A stretch of 22,374 bases of DNA from Cytophagales bacterium (GTDB lineage: Bacteria; Bacteroidota; Bacteroidia; Cytophagales; Cyclobacteriaceae), in assembly GCA_024643485.1 (NCBI GenBank), contig JAHEMU010000003.1, positions 1 to 22,374 of the forward strand, written 5' to 3'. Position 1 is the stretch's first letter; each line of letters begins with the position of its first letter. Below are positions 14,888-21,854 of the stretch, in pieces. A model generated the notes under the pieces. It did not search any database. It had not been told where the DNA came from and was given only the letters and a program-made list of their open reading frames with translations. Made by a program: the position numbers and the translations under genes.

Positions 14888-16306
14888 ATGCTAACCAGAT
14901 TACCACTTTTATTCCTTCTGTTTTTAAGCTACTTGGCTTCCGGACAACTATCAGACGAAGGTCTATTCTGGAATGCTAAGTTCAAATCCATTACAGACAC
15001 ATACACCCCTACCAACTTCTCGAATTCCTCCACCGAACATAAATATTATCTTATCTGGTCCGCGGGGTTACAGGCATTTTTTACCGGCGAAAAATCAACC
15101 TACAACAGAACACATGAACTAATTGATTCGATAGAATTACAGCTTAAGGAATTTTCAAATAAAGAACAGGCGTTTTTATTGGGTGAACTATATTTCGTAA
15201 GATCTGCGGTATCTGCTCAGGAAGGGAAAGAATTTGATGCACTATTGGATTTACGTAACTGTATCAAACATGTTAGAGAGAGTCAGTCTCGGTACCCCGA
15301 TTACCTTCCTATATTGAAAACCTCAGGATCAATCGAATTATTACTTGGTTCCGTACCTCAGGAATACCAATGGCTCTTAGATCTAATGGGCTGGACAGGA
15401 AGTATAACGAAGGGAGAGACCCAATTGAAGCGGATTTCAAATGAGGAAACCTATGGAGCAGAAGCTACTCTCACTCGTGCATTATTTAAGTCACTCATTC
15501 TAGATCAGCATAATGAGGCGTTAATTCTACTTAAATCAAATCAGCTTAGAAGGGGCGAATCATCTCTAAGTAACCTTGGTCAATTATTACTTCTTCACAA
15601 GGCCGGAAACGCTCAGGAAATCATTAATCAATATGATCAGAAAACTGAAAATCATTATTTTACTAATTATTTCTTAGGTGAGGCGTTCCTGAGAAAGGGA
15701 GCATATTCGTCATCCATACAATCTTACCAAGCTTTTTTAAACACATATCACGGAAGTGAATTGAAGATGGAGGCCATCTACAAAATTGGTGTCGCACATC
15801 TATTGTCGGGAAATAAAAATGAAGCTGAGACTAGCTGGAATAAGATAACCGAAATGGAAGGCGATTTAAAAAAGCTCGATAGATTTGAATTAATAAACAC
15901 CTCCCCCAACTCAACGCAACTTACTTTGCTTCAGGCTAGACTTTCCATGGATGGCCATTTTTACGCACAAAGTAAAAAAGCCCTACTCACCCTTAAAAAG
16001 TCAAAAATATCTTCCATTCAGAATATTGAGTTGATTTATAGAAATGCAAGATTATCACATCTGACTGAGCAATATGAACAAGCAATTGGTGGTTATCAGG
16101 AGGTCATTCAAACCCAGCCGAAGAATTCAAAGTTATACTTCGCTCCAAACTCATTGATCCAATTAGGCACGATATACTATAATAAAGGGAATAAAGACCT
16201 TGCGTTAAAGAATTTTGAACAAGTGTTTAGCTATTCGGGGCATCCTTATAAACGCAGTATGGATCGAAAAGCCCGATCAATGATTTCACTTATAAAGGGG
16301 AATTGA
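14888..16306 (+). CDS. Secreted TPR-repeat protein
   Basis: The protein has 472 residues from the ATG at 14888; a TTG six bases upstream is less likely. A signal peptide ends near residue 20 (YLASGQ). The rest is helical. TPR-like units are clearest at about 255-320 (YFLGEAFLRKGAYSSSIQSY, AIYKIGVAHLLSGNKNEAE) and 375-460 (ARLSHLTEQYEQAIGGYQEV, LIQLGTIYYNKGNKDLALKNF). Residues about 150-175 read VPQEYQWLLDLMGWTGSITK, which resembles the segment before the repeats in Iml2/TTC39 proteins; this is recalled similarity, not a search result. It probably acts as a protein-interaction scaffold in the periplasm. It has its own transcription unit after the terminator and is convergent with the next gene, with one base between stops. 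No specific partner can be named. Confidence 0.8.
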   Translation: MLTRLPLLFLLFLSYLASGQLSDEGLFWNAKFKSITDTYTPTNFSNSSTEHKYYLIWSAGLQAFFTGEKSTYNRTHELIDSIELQLKEFSNKEQAFLLGELYFVRSAVSAQEGKEFDALLDLRNCIKHVRESQSRYPDYLPILKTSGSIELLLGSVPQEYQWLLDLMGWTGSITKGETQLKRISNEETYGAEATLTRALFKSLILDQHNEALILLKSNQLRRGESSLSNLGQLLLLHKAGNAQEIINQYDQKTENHYFTNYFLGEAFLRKGAYSSSIQSYQAFLNTYHGSELKMEAIYKIGVAHLLSGNKNEAETSWNKITEMEGDLKKLDRFELINTSPNSTQLTLLQARLSMDGHFYAQSKKALLTLKKSKISSIQNIELIYRNARLSHLTEQYEQAIGGYQEVIQTQPKNSKLYFAPNSLIQLGTIYYNKGNKDLALKNFEQVFSYSGHPYKRSMDRKARSMISLIKGN

Positions 16307-16307
16307 G

Positions 16308-16685
16308 TTATTCAACAAAAATAATTTCGTCTACAAACCCTGTAGCATTCAATCTTAACTGAATAAAGGTATTGTCCTTATTCACATCTTCCGAATTGCA
16401 GGATTCATGTGTTAAAAAATATCGGAAATACTGTTGGTTTCTTTTGTGAATTTCGCGATCATCGGGATTACCTAAGTGTAGTATGATCGATTGGCTGCTT
16501 TGCCCTTTCAACTGAGGCTTTATTTGTTTAAATGCATCCAATAATTCCAGTCTCGTCCCATTACACCCGTTGTAATCTGCCTTCCATTTATCCCAGTCAA
16601 ACTCCGGAAATTCACCCGCCTGGCTGCAACCGATCAAAGTGAAAATGATCGAAACAACCCATATACTTATTTGCTTTTTTTCCAT
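16308..16685 (-). CDS. Small lipoprotein of unknown function, BamE-like features
   Basis: The protein has 125 residues from the ATG at 16685. A GTG at 16721 would add twelve residues that spoil the signal peptide. The lipoprotein signal ends at Cys20 (TLIGC). After a Trp/Asp-rich linker the protein contains LLDAFKQIKPQL, then IILHLGNPDDREIH, then QYFRYFLTHES and FIQLRLNATGFVDEIIF. The order helix, LGxPD, YxYFL, and a strand ending in xGxVxEI resembles small BamE/SmpA-fold lipoproteins, but the match is only in pattern. Three further Cys (C39, C42 region and about C90) could form a disulfide. It overlaps the end of the hydroxylase gene by 19 bases, so translation is probably coupled and the two products may act together. 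Confidence 0.72.
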   Translation of the reverse strand: MEKKQISIWVVSIIFTLIGCSQAGEFPEFDWDKWKADYNGCNGTRLELLDAFKQIKPQLKGQSSQSIILHLGNPDDREIHKRNQQYFRYFLTHESCNSEDVNKDNTFIQLRLNATGFVDEIIFVE

Positions 16686-17884
16686 ACCAATCCCAATAAA
16701 ATGAATGAAAGAATTGCCCACCCTATAAAATACGGATGATTGATTAAGGGGAGATATATTTTAGAAAAACTAGCGAATAAGCTAGAAACCAAAACAAACC
16801 CCCATCTAGCAATTTCTGTCTGCCAACTCCACTTTTTTAATTCAGATAGGCCTCCCAACGACACTGAACCAACTATAATATATAAAATGACGGTGACCTT
16901 ATCTGACATACTAAAGGAACCCGCTTGAAATAGAAAAAAGGCAGTAAGACCTAAAATAACTAAATATTGAATCACCAAATACCCAGACAACCACCTGTTT
17001 ACTAGCAAGTCATATTTCGTATACGCTGCCTTATTTACTTCAGGCGCAGGTCGATACCCTCCCATTGAGGATGGCAACCACCCAGGCTTTTTAAATAGAT
17101 ATTTTACCTTATCAGACCACTTCTTAATTTGTTTAAGCTCACTCCACATTACTGCATAATGATCAAAGTTAGCCCAAATTGGATTAAAACTATTTAACGG
17201 CTTAGTAATTCCGTAAGTTGGCTTTTCTTCTTCCTTTTGAAAGGTTCCGAACATTTTATCCCATATAATAAAAACACCGGCGTGGTTTCTGTCGATGTAT
17301 TTTGGATCGCGACCGTGGTGAACTCGATGATGAGACGGCGTGTTAAACAACCATTCAAACCATCCCATCTTGCCAATCGTTTCAGTGTGTATCCAAAATT
17401 GGTAAACCGTCACAATTGCTGATGCGAAAAGAAAATCAACGGGACTAAACCCAATCAAAGCCAAGGGCATATAAAACGCAAAAGTCCATATCACTTGGAA
17501 ACTACTTTGACGTAAAGCGACGGAAAAATTATAATCTTCACTTTGGTGATGAACTACATGTCCGCCCCAAAATAGATTTATTTCATGGCTAATCCGATGG
17601 GCCCAGTAATAACAAAAATCGGCGGCTACAAATAGAACGATCCAGCTGATCCAATTTGAGGGAATGGTAGTAAATCGCAGGTGATCATAAACCAACAAAT
17701 AGGCTCCTACGGATAACACTTTAAACGCAAAACCAGAAAGTTGCTGAACGATACCACAGCTAATATTACTTAAAGCATCACCCAGTCGGTATAATTTTCT
17801 ATCGCTAAAATATTGAATTACCAATTCAATGATGATCAGTAAAAAATAAATCGGAATAGATAAGATTACCGGGCTTAACTTCAT
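16667..17884 (-). CDS. Sterol desaturase / fatty acid hydroxylase family, alkylglycerol monooxygenase-like
   Basis: An integral-membrane diiron oxygenase of 405 residues from the ATG at 17884 (a TTG directly before it is ignored). Hydrophobic segments lie at about 5-25, 40-67, 78-95, 127-165 and 300-400. The histidine boxes are complete: His96-x3-His100, His109-xx-His112-His113, His166, and His185-His186-xx-His189-His190. Besides the boxes, the stretches SEDYNFSVALRQSSFQ, YQFWIHTE, FNTPSHHRVHHGRDP, HAGVFIIWDKMFGTF and KKPGWLPSSMGGYRP resemble animal alkylglycerol monooxygenase (AGMO/TMEM195), which cleaves ether lipids using tetrahydrobiopterin. The C-terminal membrane region after the catalytic core is also present, as in AGMO. 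The substrate here is unknown; an ether, hydroxy- or sphingolipid-type substrate is an inference. The gene lies between DUF2147 (9 bases upstream) and a lipoprotein gene (overlapping). Confidence 0.88.
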   Translation of the reverse strand: MKLSPVILSIPIYFLLIIIELVIQYFSDRKLYRLGDALSNISCGIVQQLSGFAFKVLSVGAYLLVYDHLRFTTIPSNWISWIVLFVAADFCYYWAHRISHEINLFWGGHVVHHQSEDYNFSVALRQSSFQVIWTFAFYMPLALIGFSPVDFLFASAIVTVYQFWIHTETIGKMGWFEWLFNTPSHHRVHHGRDPKYIDRNHAGVFIIWDKMFGTFQKEEEKPTYGITKPLNSFNPIWANFDHYAVMWSELKQIKKWSDKVKYLFKKPGWLPSSMGGYRPAPEVNKAAYTKYDLLVNRWLSGYLVIQYLVILGLTAFFLFQAGSFSMSDKVTVILYIIVGSVSLGGLSELKKWSWQTEIARWGFVLVSSLFASFSKIYLPLINHPYFIGWAILSFILLGLVWKKSK

Positions 17885-17893
17885 CAAAGAAAC

Positions 17894-18346
17894 TTATTGC
17901 TTATTATTATAAGGAAGCCAGGTTTGAGTTCTGTAAATAAATCCCCAATACCCACGAACTTTCAATTGTTCGCCTTCTTTCCAAATTTTACATCGGTAAA
18001 CAGTTCCTTCGTCCGGTTTGAGAATCGTACCATTGGCGTATTCATCCTTCCCTTCTTTGGTCATATTCAGCATAATCTCCATGCCTATTACCTTTTTGTT
18101 GTATCGGGCATCATCCTTAGGACATTCATCGCAGATAGGATCGGGATCCTCACCAGGTTTCCGGTAAAGCTTTATGATTTTGCCGTACACTTTATCCCCC
18201 TTCTCATAAATTTCAACAATGGATTTTCTATCCCCTGTTTCATCATCGATGGTGATCCATTTCCCAAAGACACCATTGTTTTGAGAAAAAGCAAATTGTA
18301 CTAAAAAGACTAAGACGACTGTGACTAATGTAGTTAACTTTCTCAT
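17894..18346 (-). CDS. DUF2147 secreted protein
   Basis: The protein has 150 residues with a signal peptide ending near residue 21 (QFAFSQ). The mature part matches DUF2147: GVFGKWITIDDETGDRKSIV, VEIYEKGDKVYGKIIKLYRK, PGEDPDPICDECPKDD, then GMEIMLNM and the closing RGYWGFIYRTQTW. The two cysteines in CDEC are a family feature. DUF2147 is a small beta-barrel-like secreted domain; its function is not established, though its lipocalin-like shape would suit a hydrophobic ligand. The gene is first in an operon with the AGMO-like hydroxylase (9 bases downstream) and the small lipoprotein. That suggests a role linked to lipid substrates, but this is inference from position only. Confidence 0.9.
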   Translation of the reverse strand: MRKLTTLVTVVLVFLVQFAFSQNNGVFGKWITIDDETGDRKSIVEIYEKGDKVYGKIIKLYRKPGEDPDPICDECPKDDARYNKKVIGMEIMLNMTKEGKDEYANGTILKPDEGTVYRCKIWKEGEQLKVRGYWGFIYRTQTWLPYNNKQ

Positions 18347-18403
18347 TTCGGTTCGAATTTAACCAAATTCTTGTATTGTAGAAGTATTTATAAATATGTT
18401 AGA

Positions 18404-18446
18404 TAAAAAAAGAGCCTTTTGAATTTATTTCATCCAAAAGGCTCTT
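18404..18446 (-). terminator. Intrinsic terminator after hppA
   Basis: The arms AAGAGCCTTTTG (18410-18421) and CAAAAGGCTCTT (18435-18446) form a perfect 12-bp stem with a 13-base loop. On the minus strand it is followed by a T-run (complement of the A-run 18405-18410). It lies 20 bases after the pyrophosphatase stop codon and separates it from the DUF2147 operon on the same strand. Confidence 0.9.
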
Positions 18447-18465
18447 GTTCAAATGCAATTATGTA

Positions 18466-20676
18466 TTACTCAGAAACAGTTTCGATCACTGCCGGAGCTT
18501 CTTCCACCAATTCTAATGTTTGGCTTGCATGCTCGTTTATGTTTTCTGCAGAGGTATGAACTGCAGGTTTTTCAGAGATATGAGGCGCAATAATTAGCGC
18601 AACAATCGAAGTCAATTTTATCAAGATATTCATAGAAGGACCAGAAGTATCTTTGAACGGATCACCAACGGTATCTCCAGTAACCGATGCTTTGTGAGCG
18701 TCAGAACCTTTAAATTCCATTTTACCGTCGATTTCAACTCCCTTTTCAAATGATTTTTTAGCATTATCCCATGCACCACCGGCATTGTTTTGGAACATTC
18801 CCATCAACACACCTGATACGGTAATACCTGCTAACAATCCACCTAGCGCTTCCGGACCAAATACAAATCCAACTAACGCGGGGCTAATAATGGCAAGAGC
18901 ACCTGGAGCAATCATTTCTCTGATCGATGCTTTTGTTGAAATCTCAACACATTTTTCATATTCAGGTTTAGTGGTACCTTCCATAATTCCAGGAATTTCA
19001 CGGAATTGTCTTCTCACCTCTTTCACCATTTCCATAGCTGCACGTCCAACGGCCGCAATTGCAAGTGAAGAAAAGATAAAAGGAATCATCGCACCAATAA
19101 ACAACATAGCCAATACATTGGCTTTATAGATATCAATAGTTTCAATACCTGCAATTCCAACATAAGCTGCGAATAAAGCAAGAGCAGTCAATGCCGCAGA
19201 TGCAATCGCAAATCCTTTTCCAGTTGCTGCTGTTGTATTTCCTACTGCATCTAAATTATCCGTTCTTCCTCTTACTTCTTCAGGAAGACCGCTCATTTCA
19301 GCAATACCACCAGCGTTATCCGCGATAGGGCCAAATGCATCAATTGCCAACTGCATAGCAGTAGTCGCCATCATACCAGCAGCAGCGATAGCCACACCGT
19401 ATAATCCAGCGAAATAGAATGATGTATAAATACCTGATGCCAAAACAAGAATTGGAAGAACCGTTGATTCCATACCCACGGCTAATCCACCAATGATATT
19501 GGTTGCGTGGCCTGTTGAAGATTGTTTCACAATCGATAACACTGGACGTTTGCCCATTGAAGTGTAGAATTCAGTAATGATACTCATCAATGCACCCACA
19601 ACTAAACCTACTAAAATGGCATAAAAAACATCCATATTAGTGAACTCAAAATTGATATCTCCTCTTTGGAAAGATAATTTTTCAGGTAAAATATAGGTTA
19701 CCATGAAGAATGATGCGATACCAGTTAAAATAATTGATCCCCAGTTCCCTAAGTTCAATGCATTTTGAACGCTATCAGTTTCTTTATTTATACGAACAAC
19801 CAAGGTTCCTAATATAGAAAATACAATACCTGCTCCCGCGATTACCATTGGTAAAAGAATAGGAGCCATTCCACCAAAACCATCAGCAGAAACAACTTCA
19901 CGACCTAAAACCATGGTAGCCAAAATAGTTGCTACATAAGAACCAAATAAATCGGCACCCATACCAGCAACGTCACCCACGTTATCACCCACGTTATCTG
20001 CAACAGTAGCAGGGTTCCTTGGGTCATCTTCTGGAATATCTTTCTCTACTTTACCTACTAAATCCGCTCCTACGTCCGCAGCTTTAGTATAAATTCCACC
20101 ACCTACACGCGCGAATAATGCAATAGATTCTGCTCCTAGTGAGAAACCTGCCAATACTTCAAGCGCAGTTTGCATGCCTGGACCATTTGGAGATTCACCG
20201 TGAACATACATATTATAAAAAACAATAAACAAAGTTGATAAACCCAACACCGCGAGTCCAGCTACTCCTAGTCCCATTACGGTACCACCGTTGAATGACA
20301 CTTGTAATGCCTTTTTAAGACTTGTTCTTGCAGCTTGTGTAGTACGAACATTTGCTTTAGTAGCAATATTCATCCCGATGTAGCCCGCAAAGGCTGAAAA
20401 GAATGCTCCAATCACAAATGCTACAGCAATTACCCAGTCAGAATGTTCGACTAAAGTACCAGACCAAGCCAACAAAGCAGCAGCAATCACGGTAAATATT
20501 CCCAACACTCTCCACTCTGCTTTAAGGAAAGCCATCGCACCTTTTGCAATGTATCCAGCCAATTCCTTCATGTTATCATCTCCAGCATCTTGTTTTGACA
20601 CCCAGATTGATTTAAATACCATCACAATAAGGCCTAAAATACCTAATGCGGGGACTAAATAAGTCATATTACTCAT
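18466..20676 (-). CDS. hppA: Membrane-bound ion-pumping pyrophosphatase, K+-dependent type
   Basis: The enzyme hydrolyses pyrophosphate in the cytoplasm and pumps H+ or Na+ across the inner membrane. The 736 residues and about 16 membrane helices fit the family. The catalytic loops are intact: GGGIYTKAADVGADLVGKVE (192-211), DDPRNPATVADNVGDNVGD (217-235), and the C-terminal block with GDTVGDPFKDTSGPS. GNTTAATGKG (479-488) has Ala at 483, where K+-independent enzymes have Lys, so K+ stimulation is predicted. In helix 6 the sequence is DLFGSY; the Glu that Na+ pumps such as the Thermotoga enzyme have here is Gly245. A Glu appears instead in helix 5 (Glu183 in GAESIALFARVGG). That arrangement points to the Flavobacterium-type H+ pump. 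An acidic tail (701-736) follows the last helix. The gene is monocistronic with its own terminator. Confidence 0.95.
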   Translation of the reverse strand: MSNMTYLVPALGILGLIVMVFKSIWVSKQDAGDDNMKELAGYIAKGAMAFLKAEWRVLGIFTVIAAALLAWSGTLVEHSDWVIAVAFVIGAFFSAFAGYIGMNIATKANVRTTQAARTSLKKALQVSFNGGTVMGLGVAGLAVLGLSTLFIVFYNMYVHGESPNGPGMQTALEVLAGFSLGAESIALFARVGGGIYTKAADVGADLVGKVEKDIPEDDPRNPATVADNVGDNVGDVAGMGADLFGSYVATILATMVLGREVVSADGFGGMAPILLPMVIAGAGIVFSILGTLVVRINKETDSVQNALNLGNWGSIILTGIASFFMVTYILPEKLSFQRGDINFEFTNMDVFYAILVGLVVGALMSIITEFYTSMGKRPVLSIVKQSSTGHATNIIGGLAVGMESTVLPILVLASGIYTSFYFAGLYGVAIAAAGMMATTAMQLAIDAFGPIADNAGGIAEMSGLPEEVRGRTDNLDAVGNTTAATGKGFAIASAALTALALFAAYVGIAGIETIDIYKANVLAMLFIGAMIPFIFSSLAIAAVGRAAMEMVKEVRRQFREIPGIMEGTTKPEYEKCVEISTKASIREMIAPGALAIISPALVGFVFGPEALGGLLAGITVSGVLMGMFQNNAGGAWDNAKKSFEKGVEIDGKMEFKGSDAHKASVTGDTVGDPFKDTSGPSMNILIKLTSIVALIIAPHISEKPAVHTSAENINEHASQTLELVEEAPAVIETVSE

Positions 20677-20694
20677 ACCACTTTTTATTTAATG

Positions 20695-20716
20695 AAAAAG
20701 CCCTCTTGAAAAGGGC
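20695..20716 (-). promoter_or_regulatory. Terminator-like hairpin in the hppA leader
   Basis: On the minus strand GCCCT (20716-20712) pairs with AGGGC (20704-20700) across a 7-base loop, which can pair two bases further with a wobble. Five T follow (20699-20695). It lies 18 bases upstream of the hppA ATG and downstream of the candidate promoter at 20733-20740. It could end transcripts from the MenE-like gene or attenuate hppA. Confidence 0.5.
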
Positions 20717-20732
20717 GGTTTAAAAACTTCCG

Positions 20733-20740
20733 CAAAGATA
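20733..20740 (-). promoter_or_regulatory. Candidate -7 element for hppA
   Basis: The minus strand reads TATCTTTG, an exact TAnnTTTG match 56 bases before the hppA ATG. This would give a leader of roughly 50 bases containing the hairpin at 20695-20716. No clear -33 element is seen. Confidence 0.45.
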
Positions 20741-20790
20741 GTATAACCAAACTAAATTTAAAACTATTCCCTGCAATGAAATGTGCTTTA

Positions 20791-21843
20791 TTAATGGATT
20801 AATGATTTAAGAATCGCTTTTCTATCGGGTTTGTCATTTGAAATTCTGCTGAATAATGGTAAAAAACGCAAGGTTTTAGGAATGGAGTAGGTCGGAAGTA
20901 ACGCCTGCAATCGATTCCGTAAATAAGGGAGGGTAAATTGCGGATCACCTTCGGTAACCAGTGTTAATTCTTCCCCAAGCTCAGAATGAGGCACCCCCAC
21001 CACCAATAATTCCTGGGTAATTCCATCCTCTAACAAACATCTTTTAACCATTTTTTCCACTTCCTCCGGATGAATTTTCACGCCACCGCTATTGATAACA
21101 AAATCAGCCCTCCCTTCCCATCGTAATTCATCTTCATTCAGGGCAACCATATCATTGGTGGTAACCCATTGGTTTTCTGTAACATCTGCCTTTATTTCTA
21201 AGCAATTGCGGTGGTCCAAACGGGTTTCAATTCCCGGAAGTATGGTATAATGATCTGATTTGCCATTTCCATTCAACTTGCGCAAGGCAATATGACTGGC
21301 CGTTTCTGTCATTCCATATCCAATAAATACGGGGAATTGAAGCATTTGAATGGTATTCTCTAAATTCAAATCCACACCACTCCCGCCCAAAAGTAGGCAA
21401 TCAATATTGCTATTTAACGTATTAACGCCCATTTTTTCGATGGTTTTCACCAATTGAAAAGGAGCCATCGCAGTGAATTGAAAGTGGCTATTTTCAGGTA
21501 TTGGAGTTGACGTTGGCGGGATTACTGTCAATTTCCAGCCTCCTACCAAGGCTCTCACCACCATCATCATCCCCCCAATTGTAGAAGGGTTTAAACACAA
21601 TAATGCGGTAGTTCCTTGCTTTAAACTTAATGCATGAATGGTTCGTTTTGCACTCGATTCTAACGCCTGCCTGCTGTGCACTATTTTTTTTGGAACTCCG
21701 GTGCTACCCGACGTCTGAAATTCAAATTGTTCACCTCCGTATAGCCATTTATAAGTAAACTCCATTACCGGATGGCTGTTTAATTTACCCATATCCTCCT
21801 TTCCTGTAAAAGATTTTCCCTCAATAATGATCTCAAAGTTCAT
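20791..21843 (-). CDS. menE: AMP-forming acyl-CoA ligase, probably o-succinylbenzoate-CoA ligase
   Basis: MenE activates o-succinylbenzoate with CoA in menaquinone synthesis. The 350 residues contain the adenylate-forming core motifs: FQTSGSTGVPKKI (42-54, P-loop), IGYGMTETASHIAL (174-187), TTNDM (228-232), WEGRADFVINSGGVKI (242-257) and, near the end, SNDKPDRKAI with the catalytic Lys probably at 338. The protein is much shorter than most acyl-CoA ligases because the first N-terminal subdomain is missing; short MenE proteins of about 350 residues are usual in Bacteroidota. No other men gene is in the window, so the substrate is inferred from the family form. It starts 11 bases after the partial gene at the right edge and may be cotranscribed with it. 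Confidence 0.82.
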   Translation of the reverse strand: MNFEIIIEGKSFTGKEDMGKLNSHPVMEFTYKWLYGGEQFEFQTSGSTGVPKKIVHSRQALESSAKRTIHALSLKQGTTALLCLNPSTIGGMMMVVRALVGGWKLTVIPPTSTPIPENSHFQFTAMAPFQLVKTIEKMGVNTLNSNIDCLLLGGSGVDLNLENTIQMLQFPVFIGYGMTETASHIALRKLNGNGKSDHYTILPGIETRLDHRNCLEIKADVTENQWVTTNDMVALNEDELRWEGRADFVINSGGVKIHPEEVEKMVKRCLLEDGITQELLVVGVPHSELGEELTLVTEGDPQFTLPYLRNRLQALLPTYSIPKTLRFLPLFSRISNDKPDRKAILKSLIH

Positions 21844-21854
21844 AAAGAATTCGA

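Noticed and set aside
17897..18304. Plus-strand open frame of 135 codons
   Set aside because: It is the reverse of the DUF2147 gene, whose protein matches a family over its full length.
19970..20000. Short tandem repeat (two copies of a 12-base unit)
   Set aside because: It encodes the conserved DNVGDNVGD catalytic motif of the pyrophosphatase, so it reflects protein conservation.
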